A DNA stretch of 16,573 nucleotides from JBDRZD01 sp964623395 (GCA_964623395.1 CAZUSI010000033.1:1-16573); one strand, 5' to 3'. Positions 1-7,140 are shown, numbered from the stretch's first letter. Notes: generated from the sequence alone by a model not told the origin. Program-made: numbers and translations.

Positions 1-3
1 AGA

Positions 4-273
4 TTAAGGAGGTGTTAAACCATACCTCTCATAATTTTTCCTTATAAAGTCCTTCCATTCATCAGGAACAGCATCTTCTGCATATATTGCCTGAACAGGA
101 CAAACAGATTCACATGCTCCACAATCAATACATACAGAAGGATTTATATATAACTGATCAACTGCTTCATATTCAGGTTCATCTTTTCTTGGATGAATTG
201 CATCAACAGGACAAACTTCTACACATGCAGTATCCTTAACCCCTATACATGGCTGACATATTATATAAGCCAT
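4..273 (-). CDS. 7Fe-type ferredoxin ([3Fe-4S][4Fe-4S])
   Basis: Small (89 aa) soluble electron carrier. The N-terminal half has Cys6, Cys9, Cys17 and Cys21-Pro; the second half has the classic C-x2-C-x2-C-x3-C-P motif at Cys48, 51, 54 and 58. Aligned by eye to Thermus/Azotobacter 7Fe ferredoxins, Cys9, Cys17 and Cys58 would hold a [3Fe-4S] cluster, since the position of the fourth ligand is Val12. Cys21, Cys48, Cys51 and Cys54 would hold the [4Fe-4S] cluster. The short C-terminal tail (DEWKDFIRKNYERYG) is also typical of this family. The ATG is preceded by AAGGAGG five bases upstream (279-285 on the complement). The gene lies 12 bases after the regulator gene and is almost certainly co-transcribed with it. 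The redox partner is unknown. The family call is firm; the cluster assignment is inferred from cysteine spacing. Confidence 0.93.
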   Translation of the reverse strand: MAYIICQPCIGVKDTACVEVCPVDAIHPRKDEPEYEAVDQLYINPSVCIDCGACESVCPVQAIYAEDAVPDEWKDFIRKNYERYGLTPP

Positions 274-285
274 CCTTACCTCCTT

Positions 286-711
286 TCAAAATTTTTTCTT
301 ACAATTTTTACAAATTCCATAAAGAATGATTGCATAGTTTTTTATTTCAAAATTTTTATCAATTTTATTTATAAATTTTTCAAAAATCTCTTTGTCTTCA
401 ATTTCAAAATCTATTATATTTTCACAGTTTATACAATAAAAATGTAAATGGGGAATAGTATAAGGATCATAATGACCTTTACCATCAGGAAAATCAATTC
501 TTAATAACATTCCCTTTTTTTCTAAAAGTTCGAGTGTTTGATAAACTGTTGCAATTGAGATTTCAGGCATTTTCTCCTTAGCTTTTAAATATATTTTTTC
601 TGCTGAAGGATGAGTTCTATCATTTAAAACAAGTTCTGCTATAAGCCTTCTTTGGGGTGTAATTTTAACTTTATTTTCTCTCAGAAAATTTATTATATTA
701 TTTTTTTTCAT
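286..711 (-). CDS. Fur-superfamily regulator, PerR-like
   Basis: Metal-dependent DNA-binding repressor of 141 aa. A winged-helix N-terminus (residues 1-75, with TPQR and ATVYQTL) is followed by the dimerisation domain. A structural zinc site is visible as C93-x2-C96 and C134-x2-C137. The regulatory metal ligands appear to be His34, Asp82, His88, His90 and Asp101. By eye these match PerR His37, Asp85, His91, His93 and Asp104; Fur proteins usually carry Glu at the two Asp positions. This suggests peroxide sensing by metal-catalysed oxidation, which is inference. The ATG at 711 is preferred over an upstream in-frame start at 753, because a clear promoter (-35 at 748-753, -10 at 724-729) lies between them and the family begins near this Met. 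There is no Shine-Dalgarno site. The ferredoxin gene follows in the same operon, and ftsX diverges on the other side. Confidence 0.9.
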   Translation of the reverse strand: MKKNNIINFLRENKVKITPQRRLIAELVLNDRTHPSAEKIYLKAKEKMPEISIATVYQTLELLEKKGMLLRIDFPDGKGHYDPYTIPHLHFYCINCENIIDFEIEDKEIFEKFINKIDKNFEIKNYAIILYGICKNCKKKF

Positions 712-723
712 AATTTTAAGTTT

Positions 724-753
724 ATTATACTTTATAAAAAATAAAAAAGTCAA
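724..753 (-). promoter_or_regulatory. sigma70-type promoter of the regulator-ferredoxin operon
   Basis: Read on the minus strand, -35 TTGACT (748-753) and -10 TATAAT (724-729) are separated by 18 bp. Transcription is expected to start near 717, about six bases before the ATG at 711, leaving no room for a Shine-Dalgarno site. The -35 box abuts the -35 box of the divergent ftsX promoter. Confidence 0.82.
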
Positions 754-760
754 TTGACTT
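747..760. promoter_or_regulatory. 14-bp palindrome joining two divergent -35 boxes
   Basis: AAGTCAATTGACTT is a perfect 14-bp palindrome. It consists of the two TTGACT -35 hexamers of the divergent promoters placed with no base between them. It may be only the consequence of two back-to-back promoters, or also an operator for the adjacent PerR-like regulator. It does not resemble the known TTATAAT-type PerR/Fur half-sites. RNA polymerase could hardly occupy both promoters at once. Confidence 0.75.
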
Positions 761-783
761 CCCTATTTTTATATTTTTATAAT
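754..783 (+). promoter_or_regulatory. sigma70-type promoter of the ftsX operon
   Basis: -35 TTGACT (754-759), an 18-bp spacer and -10 TATAAT (778-783). The ATG of ftsX at 790 lies six bases after the -10 box, where transcription itself should begin, so the mRNA is probably leaderless. A 13-bp inverted repeat, ATAATTTAATTAT (779-791), overlaps the -10 box and the start codon. Confidence 0.82.
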
Positions 784-789
784 TTAATT

Positions 790-1665
790 ATGAGCATTCA
801 ATTTATAATAAAAGAGACATTAAAGGGTTTAAAGGTGAATTTGAGAATGGGATTTGTAAGTATTTTAATAAATTCTTTTTCCCTTTTTGTATTTTTCTTT
901 TTTCTTATATTAACTTTGAATGGATTTAATTTAATGAAAAAAGCATCTTCAAATATAGAAATGGATATTTATCTTAAAAAAGACATCCCTTTTGAATTTA
1001 AAAAAATTTTTTATGAAACAATTAAAAATTATGCAGGTGTAAAAAGAATAGAGGTTATTTCGCCTTCTGAAGCAAAAAAAATATTTTCAGAATCTTTCCC
1101 GGAATACTCATCTCTTTTAGAACTTTTTGAAGATGAAATTTTTCCTGAAAGAATTGTTTTAATTCTAAAACCTGATTATTTGTTTTTTTCTTATAATAGT
1201 TTAAAGAAAAATATAGAAAAATTTGAATTTGTTGATGAAATTATATTTGGAGAAGAATGGATTTTACCCTTTTCAAAATTTTTAATCTTTTTAATCTTTG
1301 TTGACATTTTTTTACTTGTTCTTCTTTTTTTCCTTCTTGGTATTGTAATAGTTCAAGCATTAAGAATTACTATTTTAACAAGGAAAGATGTTATAAAACT
1401 TTTAGAAATAATGGGTGCATCTGAAAATATTATAAAAGGGCCATTTATTATGGAAGGATGTTTTTATGGGATAATAGGCGGAATAATTGCTTCCTTCTTT
1501 TTGTTTTTAATTAATATTTTTATAGAAAAATATTTCAACATAATTCTTATAAATCAAAAAATTTTTTTAATTTTACCTATTCTATCAGGAATTTTAATGA
1601 GTTTAATATCTTCTTTTATTGCGATATCAAAAAGGGAAAAGGAAATATGGGGAGCATCCTTTTAA
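790..1665 (+). CDS. ftsX: Cell-division membrane protein FtsX
   Basis: FtsX is the membrane subunit of the FtsEX complex, an ABC-type machine that signals to peptidoglycan hydrolases at the division site rather than pumping a solute. The 291-aa protein shows the expected layout: a cytoplasmic start, TM1 (about 21-45), an extracytoplasmic loop (about 46-160), then TM2 (163-190), TM3 (212-236) and TM4 (258-280). The cytoplasmic stretch between TM2 and TM3 carries the FtsX signature-like ILTRKDVIKLLEIMGAS followed by GPFIMEG. The ATG at 790 is chosen over a TTG at 754, which lies inside the -35 box. FtsE, usually encoded directly upstream, is absent; the upstream gene is a divergent regulator. 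Directly downstream, with overlap, is an EnvC-like protein, the kind of partner FtsX regulates. The family call is firm. Confidence 0.9.
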   Translation: MSIQFIIKETLKGLKVNLRMGFVSILINSFSLFVFFFFLILTLNGFNLMKKASSNIEMDIYLKKDIPFEFKKIFYETIKNYAGVKRIEVISPSEAKKIFSESFPEYSSLLELFEDEIFPERIVLILKPDYLFFSYNSLKKNIEKFEFVDEIIFGEEWILPFSKFLIFLIFVDIFLLVLLFFLLGIVIVQALRITILTRKDVIKLLEIMGASENIIKGPFIMEGCFYGIIGGIIASFFLFLINIFIEKYFNIILINQKIFLILPILSGILMSLISSFIAISKREKEIWGASF

Positions 1666-2762
1666 TAATTATTTTATGCTTTAATGGAAATTTAAAAACA
1701 TATAAAGAGAAACTTGATTCCCTTAATAAAGAACTTGATAAATTAAGAAAGGAAAAATTTGAAATTGAAAGAAAGAAAATAAGTATTATAAGTGCACTTG
1801 AAAAAATAAATCAAGAAGAGGAAATCCTTAATGAAATTATTTCAAAAATAGAAAAACAAGTAGAATTCATGGAAATGGAAAAATTGAAAAAAGAGGAATC
1901 TCTAAATAGAATTAAAAAATACATTGAAGAATCAAAAAATGAAATTAAAAAAAGTATTATTTTTTTGTATAAAAGAGGCAAATTTTCTCCTTTAAATTTG
2001 ATTTTATATTCCCGTTCCCCTTATACTTTTTATTCAGGAATGAAAGCACTTAATTTGAAATTACAAAGAGAAAAAATGGTTCTTGATAAAGGAATTGATT
2101 TTTTAAAAGAAATTACCACAAGGATTGAAACTTTAAAAATAAGAGAAAAAAATTTAAAAATTCTTAAGGATGATTTTGAAGAAAGGAAAAAAGAGCTTTC
2201 AGAAATTAAAATTGAAAAAGAGAAATTTTTATCAGAGATAAAAAAAGATGAAAAGAAGAGAGAAAAACTCATTTCTGAATTAAAGGAAAATATTGAAAGA
2301 TTAAATAAAATTATTAAGGAAATTGAAAAGAAAATTTTTGCAAAAGAATTTTCTTATGAAATTCCGAAGAAAAATTTTTTATGGCCAATAAATGGAAAAA
2401 TTCATAATTATTTTGGAACAATATGGCATCCTATTTATAAAACAAAAATTAAAAATAATGGAATTGATATATTATCAGAAATTGGAAGTAATGTGAGGGC
2501 TGCTGAAAGTGGAATTGTTGAATATGCGGATGAATTTCTTGGTTATGGAAAATTAATTATAATAAATCATACAGATGGCTTTTTTACTGTTTATGGAAAT
2601 TTAAAGGAAATATTTGTTTATGTAGGAAAACCTGTATCAAAAGGGGAAATTCTTGGAACGCTTGGAAAAGACATAATTGAGGATTTACCACTTCTTCATT
2701 TTGAAATAAGATATGGTGGAAAACCAGTTGATCCTTTATATTTTTTAAAGGAAATATTTTAA
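1647..2762 (+). CDS. EnvC-like coiled-coil protein with degenerate LytM domain
   Basis: Predicted exported activator of peptidoglycan hydrolases (371 aa). A hydrophobic N-terminus (residues 3-12) precedes a long coiled coil (about 18-235), then an M23/LytM fold (about 245-371, starting at FLWPINGKI). Active LytM enzymes use two His and one Asp as zinc ligands plus two catalytic His. Here Asp274 and His351 remain, but the other positions read Asn270, Asn318 and Leu349, so the domain is probably not a peptidase. This matches E. coli EnvC, a non-catalytic LytM protein that activates amidases under FtsEX control. The gene overlaps ftsX by 19 bases and has AAGGA upstream, so the two are co-translated or nearly so. 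The hydrophobic N-terminus has no positive residue before it and no clear lipobox, so the mode of export is unsure. No amidase gene lies in the window. Confidence 0.82.
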   Translation: MGSILLIIILCFNGNLKTYKEKLDSLNKELDKLRKEKFEIERKKISIISALEKINQEEEILNEIISKIEKQVEFMEMEKLKKEESLNRIKKYIEESKNEIKKSIIFLYKRGKFSPLNLILYSRSPYTFYSGMKALNLKLQREKMVLDKGIDFLKEITTRIETLKIREKNLKILKDDFEERKKELSEIKIEKEKFLSEIKKDEKKREKLISELKENIERLNKIIKEIEKKIFAKEFSYEIPKKNFLWPINGKIHNYFGTIWHPIYKTKIKNNGIDILSEIGSNVRAAESGIVEYADEFLGYGKLIIINHTDGFFTVYGNLKEIFVYVGKPVSKGEILGTLGKDIIEDLPLLHFEIRYGGKPVDPLYFLKEIF

Positions 2763-2763
2763 T

Positions 2764-3420
2764 ATGAAAGATTATTATGAAATTTTAGGTGTAAAAAAGG
2801 ATGCAAGTTTTGAAGAAATAAGAAAAGCATATTTAAGTTTATGTAAAAAATTCCATCCTGATAAATTTAAAAGAATTGGAAAAGAAGAATATGAAAGGGC
2901 ATTAAAAGAATTTACATTGATTAATGAAGCATTTGATATTCTTTCTAATCCTTTAAAAAGGGAAGAATATGATAAAAAAATAGAAGAGGGAAAAATTTAT
3001 ACTCCTTACGAAACGAGTTTTAAGGCACATGCTTTAGGTGCCTTTAAAATTGGAAAGGAAGAACTTGAAAAGGGAAATAATGCAAGAGCAATTCAGTATT
3101 TTAAAACAGCAATAAGACTTAATCCAGAAGAAGATTTATTTAAAGCATATCTTGCAAATGCTTATTTAAAGGATGGAAGAAGTAAAGAAGAAATTTTAGG
3201 AATTCTTATGAAAATATATTCAAGAAAAAATTCAATTAAGAATTGGGAAACAGCGTATATATCAGCAAAGGTTTTTCATGAAATAGGAGAGGAAAATAAA
3301 GCATTTGAATTAGTGGAGATCGCAAATAAACTCCAACCGGGAAGTTATAGAGTAAAATTACTTTATGAAGAGATAAATAAAAATTTAAAAAAGGGAATAT
3401 TCAAGTTTTTTAAATTTTGA
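2764..3420 (+). CDS. J-domain protein with TPR region
   Basis: 218-aa cytoplasmic protein. Residues 1-70 form a DnaJ J domain: the opening DYYEILGV, the HPD motif at 31-33 (essential for stimulating DnaK ATPase) and the helix ending in NPLKREEYD. There are no Gly/Phe-rich, zinc-finger or C-terminal substrate domains, so this is a type III J protein and not DnaJ itself. Residues 91-150 and onward look like TPR helices (ALGAFKIGKEELEKGNNARA and the following segment), which would recruit specific clients. It starts one base after the envC-like stop, with AGGA 11 bases before the ATG. Its place between an FtsX/EnvC pair and a secreted TPR protein suggests a client in envelope assembly, which is inference. 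The J domain is certain; the biological role is not known. Confidence 0.85.
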   Translation: MKDYYEILGVKKDASFEEIRKAYLSLCKKFHPDKFKRIGKEEYERALKEFTLINEAFDILSNPLKREEYDKKIEEGKIYTPYETSFKAHALGAFKIGKEELEKGNNARAIQYFKTAIRLNPEEDLFKAYLANAYLKDGRSKEEILGILMKIYSRKNSIKNWETAYISAKVFHEIGEENKAFELVEIANKLQPGSYRVKLLYEEINKNLKKGIFKFFKF

Positions 3421-5429
3421 TATTCCTCATTCTTATATTTAACTTTTTTACTCATTCCTATTTTAAAAGAGAATCACTTTTTATAGATTCCCTATATTTT
3501 TATAAGAAAAAAATAAAAGAGACGATATTTAAAGAAAAAATTTTGAATTTTGAAATTAATAAAAAGGATACATTTTTTATTTTTAAAAATAAAATGTTTA
3601 AAGAATTAAAAAGGGGGATTAAAGAAAGGGATTATTATAAATATGTTTATGAAAAGGATAAAGTTTTTTATTTGCTTTATCTTTTTAAAAATGAGGAGTT
3701 TGAAAAAATATATAATATACTTGAAAATAAAGAGATTAAAAAAGACGAAGAATACATCATTTATCTTCTTACTTCTTTAAAGTTAAAAAAAGAACCTTGT
3801 CTTTTGGGAGAAGAAAATTTTATAAATTCCCCTTATTTTCCCTATATAATTTATCTAAATTCTTTATTTCTTTTCAAAAATAAAAAATATGATAAAGTTA
3901 TTGAAAATTTGGAGAAAATAAATAATTATGAAAATTTAAAAGAGGATATAGAATTTTTAAAGGCACTTTCAAATTTTAATAAATACAAAAAAGTAAATGA
4001 AATAGAAAATTTTCTTGAAAAATATCCTGAAAGTTTTTATAAGGATACCCTTTATTTTATCCTTTCAAGTTATTATTACAATGATAAAAAATATAAAGAA
4101 GCAAAAAAATATATTGAGAAAATTTTAGAAAAAAAGAAATTTTATAAGGATGCAATAGAAATTTATATAGAAATTGAGTCAATAGTTGGTGAAGAGTGTG
4201 ATAGTTTTTTAAAAATTTATGAAAAGGAATTCGGTAAAGATGAAAATTTTAAGGAAATTTTAAGGAAAGCAATTTTCAATTTATATGGAAGAAAAAAATA
4301 TAAAGAGGTTATTGAAATATATGAAAATTGGGGGGAATTTGTTAAGATAAAAGCTTTTCCCTTATATATTTCTTCTCTATTAAAAGAAAAGCAAATAGAA
4401 AAGGCTTTAAAAATAATTAAGGATGAGGATAATGAATATTTAAAAGGGATTGGATATTTCAAAATTGGAGAAAATTATGAATATGAAAAAAATTATGATA
4501 AAGCAATATTTTTTTACAAAAATTCTTTAAAATATATAAAGGATGAAAACATTTACCTAAAAAAACTCCTTCTTGAAGTAAAAACTAAAAGGATAAAGAG
4601 TTTAGAAACTGCTTATAAGATATTTCTAAAAAAATTTCCCCAAAGTGAAAAAAAATATGAGATATTAAAGGAAATATTTGAGGAGAAAATTAAGGAAGGG
4701 AAAAAAGAGGAAGCTTTTAATTATCAAAAAGAAATATTTAAGATAAAAAAGGATAAAGATGAACTTGAAAAACTTTTAAAAATTGCAATTCAAATAAAAA
4801 ATTATGAATTAATTGATTCCTTATATGAAAATTTGGAGGAAAATTTAAAAGAAGTTTTAATTTTTTATAAAATTTTTATTTTATACAAAATTAAAAAAGA
4901 CCCCTTTTCTGCACTTGAAATATTAAATAAGATTCCTGAAAGGGAAGAAAAAACAAAGTACACAAGAGGAATAAAATACCTTTCAGCAGAAATTTATAAA
5001 ATACTTGGAAAAATAAATGAAGCAGAAAATATATTAGAAGATATAATTGATGAAGAAGATACGATTTCCTTTAAAGGAATTTTATTACTTTATGAAATTT
5101 ATAAAGAAAAAGGAGAAATTAAAAAAATGGAAGAACTTTGTGCAAAAACTTCATTTAGATGGGAAGATGAAAAAAGGGGACATATTCTTTTTAGATTAGC
5201 AGAGACGAAGGAATTAAAAGGGGAAAATGAAGAAGCAAAAAAAATATATCTTTTATCAGCAGAATATCTATTCACCTCTTATGATTCTTTATCTCTTTCC
5301 CTTTATAGAGCGGGTTCATTAACAGATTTAAAAGAAGAAAAAAGAGCACTTTTAGAAAGGGCAAAAGGAGTTGCAAGAAATCCCTTTTTAAAAGAAAAAA
5401 TAGAAAAGGATTTAATTGACTTAAAATAA
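3417..5429 (+). CDS. Large exported TPR-repeat protein
   Basis: 670-aa protein of unknown specific function. It begins with a hydrophobic stretch (residues 2-11, IFLILIFNFF) that looks like a signal peptide or anchor, though it lacks the usual positive residue at its start. The rest is almost entirely helical repeats rich in Lys, Glu and Tyr, with TPR-like pairs such as YDKVIENLEKI, YKEAKKYIEKILE, YEYEKNYDKAIFFYKNSLKY and KGENEEAKKIYLLSAEYLF. This suggests a long solenoid scaffold in the periplasm or on the envelope. The start is TTG, overlapping the upstream stop as TTGA; the first in-frame ATG is about 58 codons further on and would remove the hydrophobic segment. The last codons contain the -35 box of the next promoter. 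No enzyme motif is seen. Confidence 0.75.
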   Translation: MIFLILIFNFFTHSYFKRESLFIDSLYFYKKKIKETIFKEKILNFEINKKDTFFIFKNKMFKELKRGIKERDYYKYVYEKDKVFYLLYLFKNEEFEKIYNILENKEIKKDEEYIIYLLTSLKLKKEPCLLGEENFINSPYFPYIIYLNSLFLFKNKKYDKVIENLEKINNYENLKEDIEFLKALSNFNKYKKVNEIENFLEKYPESFYKDTLYFILSSYYYNDKKYKEAKKYIEKILEKKKFYKDAIEIYIEIESIVGEECDSFLKIYEKEFGKDENFKEILRKAIFNLYGRKKYKEVIEIYENWGEFVKIKAFPLYISSLLKEKQIEKALKIIKDEDNEYLKGIGYFKIGENYEYEKNYDKAIFFYKNSLKYIKDENIYLKKLLLEVKTKRIKSLETAYKIFLKKFPQSEKKYEILKEIFEEKIKEGKKEEAFNYQKEIFKIKKDKDELEKLLKIAIQIKNYELIDSLYENLEENLKEVLIFYKIFILYKIKKDPFSALEILNKIPEREEKTKYTRGIKYLSAEIYKILGKINEAENILEDIIDEEDTISFKGILLLYEIYKEKGEIKKMEELCAKTSFRWEDEKRGHILFRLAETKELKGENEEAKKIYLLSAEYLFTSYDSLSLSLYRAGSLTDLKEEKRALLERAKGVARNPFLKEKIEKDLIDLK

Positions 5430-5445
5430 AATTTAATTTTATAAT
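5416..5445 (+). promoter_or_regulatory. sigma70-type promoter of the ribBA operon
   Basis: -35 TTGACT (5416-5421), an 18-bp spacer and -10 TATAAT (5440-5445). The -35 box lies inside the last codons of the upstream TPR gene. The start codon of ribBA (5455) comes ten bases after the end of the -10 box, without a Shine-Dalgarno site. Spacing and both hexamers are identical to the two divergent promoters near position 750, and the flanked -35 sequence AATTGACTT is shared. No FMN-riboswitch-like leader is possible here, because there are only about 25 bases between genes. Confidence 0.8.
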
Positions 5446-5454
5446 TAATTTCTT

Positions 5455-6684
5455 ATGGAAGAATTTAAATTTTCAGAAATTGAAGAAGCAATTGAGGATA
5501 TAAAGAAAGGAAAAATAGTAATAGTTGTTGATGATGAAGAAAGGGAGAATGAAGGAGATATGATTGTTGCAGCAGAGAAAGTAACACCTCAAATAATAAA
5601 CTTTATGGCAAAAAATGCAAGGGGGCTCATTTGTCTTTCTTTAACAAAGAAAAGATGTGAAGAACTTGGAATACCTGATTTTACAATGATTTCACCAAAT
5701 ACATCAAAGATGGGGACGCCTTTTTGTGCCCCAATTGATGCAAAAGAAGGAATAACAACTGGCTCATCTGCATTTGATAGGGCTAAAACAATAAAAGTGG
5801 CAATATCCCCTGATACAAAACCGGAAGATATTGCAATACCCGGTCATGTTTATACATTAAAGGCACATGAAGGAGGAGTTTTAAGAAGGGCTGGACATAC
5901 AGAAGCTGCTGTTGACCTTGCTCGTCTTGCAGGATGTTATCCAGCAGGAGTTCTATGTGAAATAATGGATGAAAATGGTGAAATGGCAAGGCTTCCAAAG
6001 CTTTTTGAAATTGCAAAAAAATTTGACCTTAAAGTGATTACAATAAAAGATTTGATAAAATATAGAATAAAAAGGGAAAAACTTGTAAGAAGGGATGCTG
6101 AGACAATTCTTCCAACTCCTTATGGTGAATTTAAATTAATTGTATATGAAGATATAATTGATAAGGAAATACATCTTGCACTTGTAAAAGGGGAAGTTTA
6201 TGGCAAAAAAAATGTTCTTGTAAGGGTTCATTCTCAATGCCTTACAGGAGACATATTCCATTCATTAAGATGTGATTGTGGAGATCAGTTAAAACTTGCA
6301 TTGCAAAAAATAAATGAAGAGGGTGAAGGTGTTGTTGTTTATATGAGACAAGAAGGAAGAGGAATAGGACTTTTAAATAAATTGAGGGCTTATGCTTTGC
6401 AGGATAAAGGTTATGATACTGTTGAAGCAAATAAAATTTTAGGTTTCCCTCCTGATTTAAGAGATTATGGTATAGGGGCTCAAATACTTGTTGACCTTGG
6501 ACTTTCTTCAATAAGACTTATGACAAATAATCCTTCAAAAATTGTTGGGCTTGAAGGATATGGAATAACAATAACAGAAAGAATACCACTTAATACAAAT
6601 CCAAGAAAAGAAAATATAGAATATTTAAAGACAAAAAGAGATAAATTGGGTCATATGATTGATAATTTAAAGGAGATAAAATGA
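5455..6684 (+). CDS. ribBA: RibBA: DHBP synthase / GTP cyclohydrolase II
   Basis: Bifunctional enzyme (409 aa) for the two entry steps of riboflavin synthesis. The N-terminal half makes 3,4-dihydroxy-2-butanone 4-phosphate from ribulose 5-phosphate; the C-terminal half opens GTP to the pyrimidine precursor. DHBP synthase (about 1-203) shows RENEGD at 30-35 and GHTEAAVDLARLAG with His148. GTP cyclohydrolase II (about 208-400) shows the zinc cysteines Cys262, Cys273 and Cys275 in QCLTGDIFHSLRCDCGDQL. It also shows RQEGRGIGL (298-306), DLRDYGIGAQIL (334-345) and TNNPSKIVGL (357-366). Both halves look complete. The gene opens a new transcription unit from the promoter at 5416-5445 and overlaps ribH by 4 bases. 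ribD and riboflavin synthase are not in the window and must be elsewhere. Confidence 0.96.
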   Translation: MEEFKFSEIEEAIEDIKKGKIVIVVDDEERENEGDMIVAAEKVTPQIINFMAKNARGLICLSLTKKRCEELGIPDFTMISPNTSKMGTPFCAPIDAKEGITTGSSAFDRAKTIKVAISPDTKPEDIAIPGHVYTLKAHEGGVLRRAGHTEAAVDLARLAGCYPAGVLCEIMDENGEMARLPKLFEIAKKFDLKVITIKDLIKYRIKREKLVRRDAETILPTPYGEFKLIVYEDIIDKEIHLALVKGEVYGKKNVLVRVHSQCLTGDIFHSLRCDCGDQLKLALQKINEEGEGVVVYMRQEGRGIGLLNKLRAYALQDKGYDTVEANKILGFPPDLRDYGIGAQILVDLGLSSIRLMTNNPSKIVGLEGYGITITERIPLNTNPRKENIEYLKTKRDKLGHMIDNLKEIK

Positions 6685-7139
6685 AAGAATATAAAGGAAT
6701 CTTAAGGGCTGATAAATATAAAATAGGGATTGTAATTTCAAGGTTTAACGATTTCATAACAAAAAGAATTTTGGAAGGAGCAATAAATGCTTTAAAAAGA
6801 TACGGAGCAAAAGAGGAAAACATAGAAGTTTATTGGGTTCCTGGTTCCTTTGAAATTCCTTTTATTTTAAAAGAAATTGCACAAAAAGATTATGATGGAC
6901 TTATTGCAATCGGATGCATTATAAGAGGAGATACACCACATTTTGAATACATTGCAAATGAAGTTTTCAAATTAATTCAAAAAATTATGTATGAATACAA
7001 AAAACCAATAGGACTTGGAATTTTAACTGTTGAAGATATGGAGCAGGCAATTGAAAGAAGTGGTGGAAAAATGGGAAATAAAGGTGAAGAAGCCGCAGAA
7101 GCAGTTATTGAACTTTTAAATCTTAAAGAATTAATATAA
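6681..7139 (+). CDS. ribH: Lumazine synthase (RibH)
   Basis: 6,7-Dimethyl-8-ribityllumazine synthase, 152 aa, a normal length. It condenses the RibBA product DHBP with the ribitylamino-pyrimidine, the step before riboflavin synthase, and usually assembles as a pentamer or a 60-mer shell. Visible motifs are SRFN (20-23), VPGSFEIP (53-60), GCIIRGDTPHFEYIANEV with the catalytic His87, and ILTVEDMEQAIERSGGKMGN followed by KGEEAA (about 114-139), which binds phosphate. The ATG overlaps the ribBA stop by 4 bases and has AAGGAG just upstream, so translation is coupled to that of ribBA, the enzyme supplying one of its substrates. Confidence 0.96.
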   Translation: MKEYKGILRADKYKIGIVISRFNDFITKRILEGAINALKRYGAKEENIEVYWVPGSFEIPFILKEIAQKDYDGLIAIGCIIRGDTPHFEYIANEVFKLIQKIMYEYKKPIGLGILTVEDMEQAIERSGGKMGNKGEEAAEAVIELLNLKELI

Positions 7140-7140
7140 A

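Noticed and set aside
193..447. Plus-strand open frame opposite the regulator and ferredoxin genes
   Set aside because: It is antisense to two well-supported genes, and its composition (Phe, Ile, Asn, Tyr) is that of translated AT-rich antisense, with no motif.
712..753. Longer N-terminus for the Fur-family gene (start at 753)
   Set aside because: The extension would cover the -35 and -10 boxes of a consensus promoter, and its residues (MTFLFFIKYNK) do not look like the family's start.
754..789. Longer N-terminus for ftsX (TTG at 754)
   Set aside because: That TTG is the first three bases of the -35 hexamer, and the extra residues would precede the normal FtsX start; ATG at 790 fits the promoter and the family.
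1647..2762. Active M23 endopeptidase
   Set aside because: Three of the five active-site positions are replaced (Asn270, Asn318, Leu349), so a regulatory EnvC-like role fits better.
5430..5454. FMN riboswitch or terminator before ribBA
   Set aside because: Only 25 bases separate the genes, and they are occupied by the promoter spacer and -10 box; no stem-loop is seen.
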